A stretch of DNA of 64,000 bases from Anaeromyxobacter diazotrophicus. GTDB lineage: Bacteria; Myxococcota; Myxococcia; Myxococcales; Anaeromyxobacteraceae. Every line of letters begins with the position of its first letter. The stretch's first letter is position 1. Below, one piece after another: positions 38,817 to 46,938 of the stretch. The DNA lies in NCBI RefSeq assembly GCF_013340205.1, contig NZ_BJTG01000004.1:248001-312000 (forward strand), given 5' to 3'. Position numbers and translations under genes: made by a program. The notes beneath the pieces are model-generated. The model did not search any database, was not told the origin of the DNA, and worked only from the letters and a program-made list of their open reading frames with translations.

Positions 38817-39311
38817 ATGGACCACCGAGCGAGCTGGGACGAGTACTTCATGAACATCGCGCGGGTGGTGGCGACCCGCGCCACCTGCGACCGCAAGCAC
38901 GTCGGGGCGGTGCTGGTGCGCGACCGCACCATCCTGTCGACCGGCTACAACGGCTCCATCCGCGGCCTGCCCCACTGCAGCGAGGTGGGGCACATGATGG
39001 AGGACGGGCACTGCGTCGCGACGGTGCACGCCGAGGCCAACGCCATCATCCAGGCGGCGAAGAACGGGGTCGCCATCGACGGCGCGACCATCTACACCAC
39101 CGCCTCCCCCTGCTGGCCGTGCTTCAAGCTCATCGGCAACTCGGGCTGTAAGCGCATCGTCTTCGGCGAGTTCTACCGGGACGCGCGCATCTTCGAGTTC
39201 GCCCAGCGGCTCGAGATCGAGCTCACCGAGCTCGAGGTGCCGGCCAGGCCCGACCTCGGCGCCGGCGACCTGGGGCCGCCCCGGCAGGTGGTGGGCGCGA
39301 AGGAGCCCTGA
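38817..39311 (+). CDS. dCMP deaminase-family protein
   Basis: Zinc-dependent deaminase, probably making dUMP from dCMP. 164 residues: KHVGAVLVRDRTILSTGYNGS, metal and catalytic motif VATVHAEANAI, and SPCWPCFKLIGNSG with the two zinc cysteines. ComEB-type proteins have the same layout. TAGACT (38803-38808) lies 8 bases before ATG 38817 with no ribosome site, suggesting a leaderless transcript. The stop lies in a perfect hairpin shared with the convergent CapA-like gene. Confidence 0.88.
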   Translation: MDHRASWDEYFMNIARVVATRATCDRKHVGAVLVRDRTILSTGYNGSIRGLPHCSEVGHMMEDGHCVATVHAEANAIIQAAKNGVAIDGATIYTTASPCWPCFKLIGNSGCKRIVFGEFYRDARIFEFAQRLEIELTELEVPARPDLGAGDLGPPRQVVGAKEP

Positions 39312-39323
39312 GAGGCCTCAGGG
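39306..39323. terminator. Hairpin across two convergent stops
   Basis: CCCTGAG-AGGC-CTCAGGG, a perfect 7-bp stem holding the TGA of the dCMP deaminase gene and the TGA (as TCA) of the CapA-like gene. It has no T-run, so termination is only suggested. Confidence 0.45.
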
Positions 39324-40835
39324 GGCCGGCGCCCGCGGGGGCGCCTCGCCCTCGAGGTCCTCGCCCACCACCGCCGCGATGGCGGCGCGCCTGGCGCGGT
39401 ACAGCTCCTCGCGCTGCCGCAGCTTCACGTAGCGGGCCTGCTCGGCGGGCGGGACCGGGTCGGGGAGGGCGGCCAGCTCGCGCTGCACCGCCGCCAGCGC
39501 CCGGTCCACCGAGACCACCTGGATGGAGGGCCGGGCCCGGCGGGCGCGGCGCTCCGGGTCGTCGGTGTCGTTCTCGGTCCAGAGCGGGAGCCAGTCGGCG
39601 CCGCCGAGCTCGACCTGCGTCACCCCCCGCCCGTAGTCGCGGCGCACCAGCTCGACGCGCAGGAGCAGTCCGTCGCGGGTGGCGCCGACCGCGGGCGGGG
39701 TGACGCCGTGCACGTAGTGGCGCGACTGGTTGGAGACGAAGTTGCCGAGCGAGTAGGCGATGAGGGCCGTCCGCCCGTCGGCGCGCCGGTACAGCTCGAG
39801 CGGCTGCAGGACGTGGGGGTGGTGACCGAGCACCACCAGCGCGCCGGCCTCGGCCAGCCGGTGCGCGAGCTCCACCTCCGGCTCGCGCGGCTGGCCGGCG
39901 TACTCGACGCCCCAGTGGACGGAGACCACCACCGCGTCGGCCTGCCGGGCGGCGGCGGCGACGTCCGCGACCGCGCGGTCCGGATCGAGCAGCGAGGCCT
40001 TGAGGCAGGGCGGCGCGGGGCGCGCCGGGCAGGCGTTGCCCCCCTGGTTGAAGCCGTAGGCGTAGCCGAGGAAGGCCAGCCGGAGGCCGTTCAGCTCGAC
40101 CGTGCGCGGGCCCGCCTCGTGGCCGGCGGCCCCCGCGCCGAGGTACGGGAGCCCGAGCGCGTCCAGCTCCTGGAGCGTCTCCTCGAAGCCGGGCCGACCC
40201 TGGTCGAAGAGGTGGTTGTTCGCGACGCTGACGAGGTCGACGCCGGCGCGCTTCAGGGCGCGCGCCGCCGACGGAGGGGCGTTGAAGACGAAGCTCCGCG
40301 AGCCCTGCCCGGCGCGCGGGGCGATGGGGGTCTCGAGGTTCGCGAAGGTGAGGTCGGCGCCGGCCAGCAGGTCGGCGACGGGCGCCCACAGGAACCCGTA
40401 CCCGTCGTCGTTGTCGGCGGCTCGGTGGTCGGCGGCCGCGTCCTTCACGGCGCCGTGCATGAGGACGTCCCCCACCGCCGCCAGCGAGGCGCGGCCGAGC
40501 GTGCGGACGCCGGGGTCCGCCGCCGCGAGGGGCCGGATGGGCGGCAGCCGCGGGGAGCCCGCCGCCGGCTCCGGGCTCGCGGCCGGGGACGAGGCCGGCG
40601 TCGCAGCGGCTGCCGCGGCCGCCGTCGAATCGTGCGGCGCGGTCCCGGGAGGGGGGCTCGCCGCCGTCGAGCTCGCGCCGGGGGCCGGGGTCTCGGACCC
40701 TGGCCGTACCGTCGACGCGCACGCGAGCAGGAGGACGAGGGCCGCCGCGACGCTGGAACCGATGACAGTGCGGCCGAACCGCGCACCCAAGATTGCAGTG
40801 TGCCGAGGCATGGGCTGGAAGAAATGAGGGTCCAT
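39318..40835 (-). CDS. CapA-family lipoprotein (poly-gamma-glutamate synthesis type)
   Basis: 505 residues. A membrane-anchor/lipoprotein signal (SSVAAALVLLLACAST) is followed by a Pro/Ala-rich linker to about residue 110. The CapA metallophosphatase-like domain follows: LAAVGDVLMHGAV, LVSVANNHLFDQG, VVSVHWGVEYAGQP, VLGHHPHVLQPLE and YSLGNFVSNQS. The C-terminal 90 residues are helical and charged. CapA proteins act in poly-gamma-glutamate or related polymer export; the function here is not fixed because no capB/capC is nearby. ATG 40835 has GAGGTGA upstream; GTG 40841 is an alternative. Confidence 0.83.
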   Translation of the reverse strand: MDPHFFQPMPRHTAILGARFGRTVIGSSVAAALVLLLACASTVRPGSETPAPGASSTAASPPPGTAPHDSTAAAAAAATPASSPAASPEPAAGSPRLPPIRPLAAADPGVRTLGRASLAAVGDVLMHGAVKDAAADHRAADNDDGYGFLWAPVADLLAGADLTFANLETPIAPRAGQGSRSFVFNAPPSAARALKRAGVDLVSVANNHLFDQGRPGFEETLQELDALGLPYLGAGAAGHEAGPRTVELNGLRLAFLGYAYGFNQGGNACPARPAPPCLKASLLDPDRAVADVAAAARQADAVVVSVHWGVEYAGQPREPEVELAHRLAEAGALVVLGHHPHVLQPLELYRRADGRTALIAYSLGNFVSNQSRHYVHGVTPPAVGATRDGLLLRVELVRRDYGRGVTQVELGGADWLPLWTENDTDDPERRARRARPSIQVVSVDRALAAVQRELAALPDPVPPAEQARYVKLRQREELYRARRAAIAAVVGEDLEGEAPPRAPAP

Positions 40836-40894
40836 CGTCACCTCGGCGGTGGTTCCCGCTGTAAAAAAGTAACCGGCTGGTTCAACGTACTCCC

Positions 40895-41824
40895 ATGATT
40901 GCCGACGGCTCGGCGTTCCTCGATCCCTCTGGGCGGGTCCTCGCGGCCGACCCGGCCTTCCTCGCGCTCCTGCGGCTCCCGCCCGGCAGCGCCACCGAGG
41001 CGCTGCGGGAGCGGGCCCTCTCGAGCTCCGAGCTGGCGGCCTTCCTGTCCGGCGCCGGCCCCGACGCGGTCCGGCTCGCGGCCGCGGACGGGGAGGACGG
41101 GCCGGGCTGCGAGCTCTCCCGCCTCGAGGGCGAGGCCGGCCTGCTCCTGCGCGCCCAGCCGCTCGAGAGGGGGCTGGGCGCGCCCGCCGCCGAGTATGCC
41201 ATGCAAGCGGTCCTCCTCGCCCGCCTGGCCGGCAGCCTGGCGCACGAGGTCAAGAACCCGCTCAACGCGATGGCGCTGCAGCTGGCGCTGCTCGGCGACA
41301 AGATCGGCTCGGAGAGCGAGCCCCTCGCCGCGGCCTGCGCCGGGAACCTCGCCTCGCTGAAGAACCAGATCGGGCGCGTGAACGAGGTGGTGCGGCGCTA
41401 CCTCGACGTGGCCGACCCGCCCGCCGCCGGGGGCTTCGACGCCGGCGGCCTCCTCTGCGACGTCACGCAGCTGCTCGCCCACGAGGCGCGGCGGCGCCGG
41501 GTGGCGCTCGCGTGCGAGGCCCAGCCGGGCGCGGCGCGGGCGGCCGGCGATCCGGCGCGCGCGGCGCGGCTCCTGCTCGGCCTCGTCTGGCGCGCGCTCA
41601 CCGGGACGCCCGAGGGCGGCCGCTTGCTCACGCAGGCGGCGGCCAGCGGCGCCGAGGTGACGCTCGCGGTGGAGCACGGGCGCGGGCCCAACGAGCCCTC
41701 GCAGGCGTGGATGGACGAGGTCGGGGCGGCCGGGGCCAAGGAGATGGGGGGCCGGCTGGAGGTGACGTCGGACGAGGACTCGGTCCGGGTGGCGCTGAGG
41801 CTGCCCAAGGAGCGCCCGCTGTGA
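40895..41824 (+). CDS. Sensor histidine kinase with degenerate ATPase domain
   Basis: 309 residues, no membrane segment. The N-terminal 100 residues look PAS-like (SAFLDPSGRVLAADPAFLAL). HisKA is intact, with the phospho-acceptor at H117 in SLAHEVKNPLNAMAL. The ATP-binding part is unusual: GDPARAARLLLGLVWRAL lacks the N-box asparagine, and EHGRGPNE takes the place of DxGxG. Kinase activity is therefore doubtful; it could act as a phosphatase or need a partner. The stop overlaps the GTG of the NtrC-type gene, so they form a pair. Probably cytoplasmic. Confidence 0.82.
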   Translation: MIADGSAFLDPSGRVLAADPAFLALLRLPPGSATEALRERALSSSELAAFLSGAGPDAVRLAAADGEDGPGCELSRLEGEAGLLLRAQPLERGLGAPAAEYAMQAVLLARLAGSLAHEVKNPLNAMALQLALLGDKIGSESEPLAAACAGNLASLKNQIGRVNEVVRRYLDVADPPAAGGFDAGGLLCDVTQLLAHEARRRRVALACEAQPGAARAAGDPARAARLLLGLVWRALTGTPEGGRLLTQAAASGAEVTLAVEHGRGPNEPSQAWMDEVGAAGAKEMGGRLEVTSDEDSVRVALRLPKERPL

Positions 41825-43248
41825 AGTACCGCCTGCTCATCGTCGACGACGAGACCGACAGCCGCGACGCGCTGGCCGAGCTGGCCGGCCGCTGGGGCTA
41901 CGAGGTGCAGACCGCCGCGGACGGCACCGAGGCGCTCCGGCGCGCCATCGAGTGGCACCCCGACGTCATCCTCACCGACCTCGTCATGCCCAACATGGAC
42001 GGGCTCTGGCTCCTGCGGGCGCTCCGGGCCGAGCTGCCGGACTGCCCGGTCGTGCTCCTCACCGGCCGCGGCACCGTCCAGACCGCGGTGCAGGCCATCA
42101 AGGAGGGGGCCTACGACTTCATCGAGAAGCCGCTCGAGATCTCGCGCCTGCGCGTGGTGCTCGACCGCGCGCTCGAGAAGAAGGAGACCATGCGCGAGGT
42201 GCAGCTGCTGCGGCGCCGGCTGGCCGCGCTCGCGCCCGGCACCGACATGATCGGCTCCGGCCCCGCCATGCAGCGGGTGTTCGAGCTGGTGAAGAAGGTG
42301 GCGCCCGCCAACGCGAGCGTGGTGCTCACCGGAGAGAGCGGCACCGGCAAGGAGGTGGTGGCGCGCGCCGTCCACTCGCTCTCCTTGCGCAAGGACAAGG
42401 CGTTCGTGGCCCTCAACTGCGGGGCCATCCCGGCCACCCTCATCGAGTCCGAGCTGTTCGGCTACGAGCGCGGCGCCTTCACCGGGGCCGACCAGCGCCG
42501 GCTCGGCAACTTCGAGCTGGCCCACGGCGGCACGCTCTTCCTGGACGAGATCGGGGAGCTGCCCATCGAGATGCAGGGGAAGTTCCTGCGGGTGCTGGAG
42601 GAGCGCAAGGTCCGGCGGCTGGGCGGCAAGAGCGAGGTCGAGGTGGACGTGCGCGTGCTGTGCGCCACGAACCGCGACCTCAAGGAGGAGATCAAGCGCG
42701 GGCGCTTCCGGGAGGACCTGTACTTCCGGCTGCACGTCTTCACCATCCACCTGCCGCCGCTCAAGGAGCGGCGCGAGGACGTGCCGCTGCTCGTGCAGCA
42801 CTTCATCGAGAAGTTCAACGGCGAGACGGGCAAGCACGTCCAGGGGGTGACGCCCGGGGCCATGAACGTGCTCCAGGGGTACGCCTGGCCGGGCAACATC
42901 CGCGAGCTCCGCAACACCGTCGAGCGCGCCATGATCCTCACCGACGGCGACGTCATCGACGAGGAGCACCTGCCGCCCGACATGCGGCCCTCGCGGCCCG
43001 AGGCGGCCATGCTGCGCGTGCCGCTCGGGATCCAGCTCCGCGAGGTGGAGAAGGAGTACATCCTCTCCTCGCTGCAGAGGAACGGCGGCAACAAGGCGCG
43101 CACCGCCGAGCTCCTCGGCATCAGCGAGAAGACGCTCTACAACAAGCTCAACCGCTACGCCGCCATCGCCCGCGACCGCGTGGGGGAGGGGACGCCCGTC
43201 GCGGATGAGCCGCCCGCCGCCCCCGCCGGCGCCGTGGCCAAGAGCTGA
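41821..43248 (+). CDS. NtrC-type sigma-54 response regulator
   Basis: 475 residues: receiver domain ([12 protein letters not shown], phospho-Asp in [22 protein letters not shown]), AAA+ domain with Walker [16 protein letters not shown], the sigma-54 contact loop [10 protein letters not shown] and Walker [12 protein letters not shown], and a Fis-type helix-turn-helix at the C-terminus ([20 protein letters not shown]). All active sites look intact, in contrast to the partner kinase upstream, whose ATP site is degraded. Start GTG 41821 overlaps the kinase stop. Targets unknown. Confidence 0.95.
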   Translation: MKYRLLIVDDETDSRDALAELAGRWGYEVQTAADGTEALRRAIEWHPDVILTDLVMPNMDGLWLLRALRAELPDCPVVLLTGRGTVQTAVQAIKEGAYDFIEKPLEISRLRVVLDRALEKKETMREVQLLRRRLAALAPGTDMIGSGPAMQRVFELVKKVAPANASVVLTGESGTGKEVVARAVHSLSLRKDKAFVALNCGAIPATLIESELFGYERGAFTGADQRRLGNFELAHGGTLFLDEIGELPIEMQGKFLRVLEERKVRRLGGKSEVEVDVRVLCATNRDLKEEIKRGRFREDLYFRLHVFTIHLPPLKERREDVPLLVQHFIEKFNGETGKHVQGVTPGAMNVLQGYAWPGNIRELRNTVERAMILTDGDVIDEEHLPPDMRPSRPEAAMLRVPLGIQLREVEKEYILSSLQRNGGNKARTAELLGISEKTLYNKLNRYAAIARDRVGEGTPVADEPPAAPAGAVAKS

Positions 43249-43272
43249 GCCGGCGCCGGCCCGCCCGCGCGG

Positions 43273-45009
43273 TCAGGGCGCCGCGGCGTCGCCGTCGGGG
43301 TCGCCGGGGACGTGCGCCACCACCTGGCCGCGGCCGGCGCGCTTCGCGGCGTAGAGCGCCGTGTCGGCGCGCCGCACCAGCGCGTCGGCCGCCTGATCGA
43401 GCGGGCCTTCGTCGAGCGCGGCCACGCCGAAGGAGGCGGCCACCTTCACCAGGCTGCCCCGCACCTCCGGCGCCGCCTCGGTCAGCCGATCGCGCACCCG
43501 CTCGGTCAGCACGCGCGCCTCGGCCGCGCTGGTGTGGGGGAGCAGGACCACGAACTCGTCCCCGCCGTAGCGCGCGGCGAAGTCGGTCTCGCGCAGCTCG
43601 CGCCGGATGACCTCCCCCACCGCGCGGATGGCGGCGTCGCCGGCCGCGTGCCCGAGCTGGTCGTTGATGGGCTTCAGGTTGTCCATGTCGACCATGACGC
43701 AGGCGAGCGGCGTCCGGTAGCGGCGGGCGCGCTTCACCTCGTCGTGGAGCCGCGCGCGGAAGGCGCGCACGTTGGGGAGCCCGGTGAGCGCGTCGGTGCG
43801 CGCCAGCTCCTGCAGCAGCGTCTCGCGCCGGGTGAGGCGGAGGGTGCGCTCGATGCGCGCCTTGAGCTCGCGCCCGGAGAAGGGCTTCGAGAGGAAGTCG
43901 AGCGCGCCGAGGTCGAGGCTGCGCGAGCGCGTGAGGTCGTCCCCGCGCGCCGAGATGAGGATGACCGGCACGTCGGCGGTGGCCGGGTCGGCGCGGAGCG
44001 CCTCCAGCGCCGCCAGCCCGTCCATGCGCGGCATGTAGAGGTCCATGAGCACGAGGTCGGGGCGCGTCGCCTGCGCCGCCTCGAGCGCCTCCAGCCCATC
44101 GGCGGCGAGCAGCACGTCGTACTCGTCGCCGAGCATCATGGCGAGCGCCTCGCGCGCGTCCTCGTCGTCGTCCACCACCAGCAGGCGCGCCCGGACGGTG
44201 ACGGAGGAGGACGCCGCGGGCTCGAGGACCTCGGTCGCGGCCAGCGGCAGCCGCAGCTCGATGGCGCGCCGGTCGCCGTGGACCGTCACCTCCAGGCCGC
44301 CGCCGTGGAGCTCGGCCAGGCTCCGGCAGACCGCGAGCCCCATGCCGATCTCGGCCAGCCGGGCCGGGGCGCGGCGGCGCGGGCGCGGGGGGCGGGTGGA
44401 GGCGGGGCGGCGATCCTCCACCACCAGCCGTGCCCCGCCGGGCGAGGCCTGGAGCGTGAGCCGGATGCGGTCGCCGCTGCGGCTGCGCGACAGGGCGCCG
44501 TCGACGAGCGCGCCCACCACCTCCTCCAGCCGCTCGGCGTCGGCCGCGAGCGTGATCCGGTAGGGCGGCACCTCGCGCGCGAGCTCGACGCCCCGCGCGC
44601 GCGCGCGCTCGGCGCGGGTGGAGGCGACGCGCTCGACGAGCTCGTGCAGGTCGGCCGGCCGGCGGCGGCGCAGGGGCACGCTGCCGCCCTCGACGCTGCG
44701 CAGCGCGACCAGGCCGTCGGCGACGAGCGCCACCCGCCGGGCTTCGGCGAGGAGCGCGTCGAGCTCCGGCCCGGCGCCGCCCGTGCGCCGCAGCCGCCGC
44801 AGGCCTCGCAGGAGCGACGCCGCCGGGCTGCGCAGGTCCTCGGCCGCCAGCGCGAGCAGGTCGTCGTGGCGCTGCGCCGACTCGCGCAGCTTCCGGTTGG
44901 CCTCGAGGAGCTGGGCCGGGTCGGCGCGGGCGCGCTCGGGCGCGGCCGCGGCGGGCGGATCGTCCGCCGCCGAACCATCGCTCGTCCCTGGTCGCTCGCC
45001 GACCGCCAT
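43273..45009 (-). CDS. Kinase-like / receiver / GGDEF diguanylate cyclase
   Basis: 578 residues. The first 270 resemble a histidine kinase, but the H-box reads LALAAEDLRSPAASLL, without the histidine, and the N-box lacks asparagine, so it is likely a non-catalytic input module. A receiver domain follows (LLVVDDDEDARE; VLMDLYMPRMDG). A GGDEF domain from about 415 has RYGGDEFVVLLP, with an inhibitory RETD site five residues before it. It should make cyclic-di-GMP when its receiver is phosphorylated by another kinase. It is convergent with the NtrC-type gene. Confidence 0.88.
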   Translation of the reverse strand: MAVGERPGTSDGSAADDPPAAAAPERARADPAQLLEANRKLRESAQRHDDLLALAAEDLRSPAASLLRGLRRLRRTGGAGPELDALLAEARRVALVADGLVALRSVEGGSVPLRRRRPADLHELVERVASTRAERARARGVELAREVPPYRITLAADAERLEEVVGALVDGALSRSRSGDRIRLTLQASPGGARLVVEDRRPASTRPPRPRRRAPARLAEIGMGLAVCRSLAELHGGGLEVTVHGDRRAIELRLPLAATEVLEPAASSSVTVRARLLVVDDDEDAREALAMMLGDEYDVLLAADGLEALEAAQATRPDLVLMDLYMPRMDGLAALEALRADPATADVPVILISARGDDLTRSRSLDLGALDFLSKPFSGRELKARIERTLRLTRRETLLQELARTDALTGLPNVRAFRARLHDEVKRARRYRTPLACVMVDMDNLKPINDQLGHAAGDAAIRAVGEVIRRELRETDFAARYGGDEFVVLLPHTSAAEARVLTERVRDRLTEAAPEVRGSLVKVAASFGVAALDEGPLDQAADALVRRADTALYAAKRAGRGQVVAHVPGDPDGDAAAP

Positions 45010-45227
45010 GACCCCCCAGCGGGGTCGGACTCGCCGCCCCGGTTACGTCGCCTCGCCTGCCCGTTCCCCAGGAAGGCTGAGGTGGATCATGCCCGTCGGC
45101 AAGGTGTACACGGCAGCGCCCAGGTGGAGCGGGCGCGCCGGGCACGTCGAGGGATTGCGCGACGCGAGCACCAGAAAGGGCTGCCGCGCTGGCCGGCCGT
45201 GCGGCATCATCGTCGCGAGGAGGCACG

Positions 45228-45446
45228 ATGAGCGCCAAGCGCGTGAGCATCTACGGTAAGGACACCTGACCCTACACCAATGCCGCCCGTGTGGACTTCG
45301 GCAAACGTGGATTCGAGGTGCAGTACTTCAACGTGAAGCGGAACCCGGAGGCGCTCGACCGGTTCCTGGATCTCTCGGGAGGCGATCGGCGCGTCCCCCT
45401 CATCGACGAGGAGGGGCGGATCTCGATCGGATTCAACGGCAGTTGA
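45228..45446 (+). CDS. Glutaredoxin-like selenoprotein (in-frame TGA = Sec14)
   Basis: 72 residues if TGA 45267-45269 is read as selenocysteine: MSAKRVSIYGKDT-U-PYTN and on. The U-P-Y-T sits exactly where glutaredoxins have C-P-Y-C/T, and the frame stays open afterwards with a complete thioredoxin-fold pattern: GFEVQYFNVKRNPEAL, then RVPLIDEEGRISIGFNG, the family's conserved cis-Pro and C-terminal glycine region. GAGGAGG at 45217-45223 is ideally spaced. A stem-loop after the TGA is a candidate SECIS. A pseudogene or sequencing error is the main alternative, but the rest of the frame shows no decay. It would reduce disulfides or mixed thiols. Confidence 0.78.
45281..45303 (+). promoter_or_regulatory. 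Candidate bacterial SECIS stem-loop
   Basis: TGCCG (45281-45285) pairs with CGGCA (45299-45303), with an inner CC/GG pair closing a GTGT apical loop (45289-45292). The apical G lies about 20 bases after the TGA, within the 16-37 base window known for bacterial SECIS elements. It is coding as well as structural. Confidence 0.5.
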
Positions 45447-45521
45447 AGCGTCTGACGGCCCCGGTCGGGGCCTCGAGTCAGGGCGCCGGCGGAGGAGGTG
45501 CTCCTCCGCGCGGCGCCAGCT

Positions 45522-46241
45522 TCAGCGGTAGGTCGCGCGCCGGCCCGGGCGAAAGCCGGGCGGCATCATCTGCGGAGGCGCCTCGACGCCGAAGTTGTAC
45601 CACTCGAGGTAGAGCTTCCCGATCTTCACCTTCTTGCCGTTCTGCACCGCCTGGAGCGCGGACTTGAGCTTCTCGTCGCTCGCGTTCGCCTCGACCCCGC
45701 GCGCGAGCACCCGCACCGCCTCTTCGTGGCGGTTCTCCTTGTCGAGGAGCCAGGCGTAGGCGCACCAGAGGAGCCCCTGCTTCCGGTTGCCGCGCCCCTT
45801 GAGCGTGTCCTCGAAGACCTTCTGCATGCCGGCGAGGTCGCGCTTCCTCCAGCGGGCGATGGCCAGCATCAGCCGCGCCGGCCACTGGCTGTTCGCGGCG
45901 CGCTCGAGGTAGGGCAGCGCCCCGTCCTGCTCGCCCTTCCACCACATGAACTGTCCGATGAGCGCGGCGACGGCCGCCTCGGACCCGAAGAGCCAGCGGC
46001 TCAAGGCGAACGCGCCCTTCGCCTGCTGGATGGCGCGGTCGAAGCGGCGCGCCTGGGCGTCCGCGACCGCCGCCTCCACCACGGCGGAGAGCCGCTTCTG
46101 CGCGCGCAGGTTGAGCGCGACGTAGGCGATGGCCGCGGCGAGCACGCCGGGGACGATGACCGCCACCCAGCCGAAGCCCGCCAGGCGAATCGCGAGCGCG
46201 ACGGCGAACCCTGCGGCGAGGCTGAGGAGGAGATTGTACAT
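45522..46241 (-). CDS. Membrane-anchored TPR-like protein
   Basis: 239 residues. Two membrane segments occur near the N-terminus (NLLLSLAAGFAVALAIRLAG and VAVIVPGVLAAAIAYVALNL). A helical repeat region follows (GALPYLERAANSQWPARLML, then GLLWCAYAWLLDKENRHEEA) that reads as TPR/SEL1-like units facing the cytoplasm. The C-terminus (KVKIGKLYLEWYNFGVEAPP) is not repeated. Function unknown. Its stop faces the Sec-glutaredoxin gene, 75 bases away. Confidence 0.7.
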   Translation of the reverse strand: MYNLLLSLAAGFAVALAIRLAGFGWVAVIVPGVLAAAIAYVALNLRAQKRLSAVVEAAVADAQARRFDRAIQQAKGAFALSRWLFGSEAAVAALIGQFMWWKGEQDGALPYLERAANSQWPARLMLAIARWRKRDLAGMQKVFEDTLKGRGNRKQGLLWCAYAWLLDKENRHEEAVRVLARGVEANASDEKLKSALQAVQNGKKVKIGKLYLEWYNFGVEAPPQMMPPGFRPGRRATYR

Positions 46242-46365
46242 GCGCGCACCCGCCCGGCGCTGCCGGCCGGAGGCGGCCGGACAGCGGTCGGGCGGGACAG
46301 ATACACGGCGCCGGAACGCCGCCGCAAGCGAAAACGCGCCTGGGCGCGCCGGCGCAATGCTCGGA

Positions 46366-46449
46366 TGGCCCTCCCCGGATTCGAACCGGGACGGGGGGTT
46401 GCCCCACTCGATTTTGAGTCGAGCGCGTTTACCATTTCGCCAGAGGGCC
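46366..46449 (-). tRNA. tRNA-Leu (anticodon CAA)
   Basis: Minus strand. Acceptor GGCCCTC / GAGGGCC with discriminator A, D arm with ATGGTAAACGC, anticodon stem CTCGA / TCGAG with loop CTCAAAA (anticodon CAA), long variable arm TGGGGCAACCCCCC, T arm with GGTTCGAATCC. It reads UUG, a rare codon in such GC-rich genomes. CCA is not encoded. Confidence 0.94.
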
Positions 46450-46568
46450 GCTTCGGCACGGAACCTAGCAGAAAATTAGATTGTGTGCACCGCGCCCATT
46501 CGATAGTAGGAGGGACAAAACGAGGCGCCGGATACCAATCCGAAATCAATCGCGCCGAGGAGGAACAC

Positions 46569-46934
46569 ATGGCCAGGCCCGCCGGGAACGGCTCCATCGA
46601 CGACATCCTTCGGCGCGCGATGGGCCCCGTGCTGCGGCGCGCGAGCGCCAGCATCGCGAAGGCCATCGCCGAGATGGCGGCGGAGCGGCTCGACAGCGAG
46701 CTCCAGAGCGGCGTCGGCCGCGCCCGCGGCCGCCGCTCGGCGCGCGCCGCCGGGGGGCGCCCGGCGCGCAGGCGCGGCGAGATGACGCGGTGGGTGGCCG
46801 ACCGCCGCGCGCGCCGCGTCCCCAAGTTCGTCATCGAGATGACCAACGGGCTCGACACCAAGAAGAAGATCGTGGCGCGCTTCGGCGCCGACGCGGCCTT
46901 CGAGAAGGGCAAGCCGCTGCCGAAGGCGAAGTAG
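46569..46934 (+). CDS. Conserved hypothetical basic protein
   Basis: 121 residues, not recognised. The first 55 residues form an amphipathic helix (DDILRRAMGPVLRRASASIA and AKAIAEMAAERLDSELQ). The middle is Arg/Gly/Ala-rich (GRARGRRSARAAGGRPARRR) and could bind nucleic acid. The end holds RRVPKFVIEMTNGLDTKKKI and FGADAAFEKGKPLPKAK, which reads as an ordered small domain. GAGGAGGA at 46557-46563 fits ATG 46569. It may act at DNA or RNA, but no family is known to me. Confidence 0.68.
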   Translation: MARPAGNGSIDDILRRAMGPVLRRASASIAKAIAEMAAERLDSELQSGVGRARGRRSARAAGGRPARRRGEMTRWVADRRARRVPKFVIEMTNGLDTKKKIVARFGADAAFEKGKPLPKAK

Positions 46935-46938
46935 ACGT

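Noticed and set aside
45010-45227. Possible tRNA-Sec gene near the selenoprotein
   Set aside because: No T-arm consensus GGTTCGAATCC or long acceptor/variable arm could be found; selC must be elsewhere if present.
45089-45259. 56-codon open frame just before the Sec-glutaredoxin gene
   Set aside because: It overlaps the glutaredoxin start in another frame and its sequence has no recognisable domain. GAGGTG before its ATG is suggestive but not enough.
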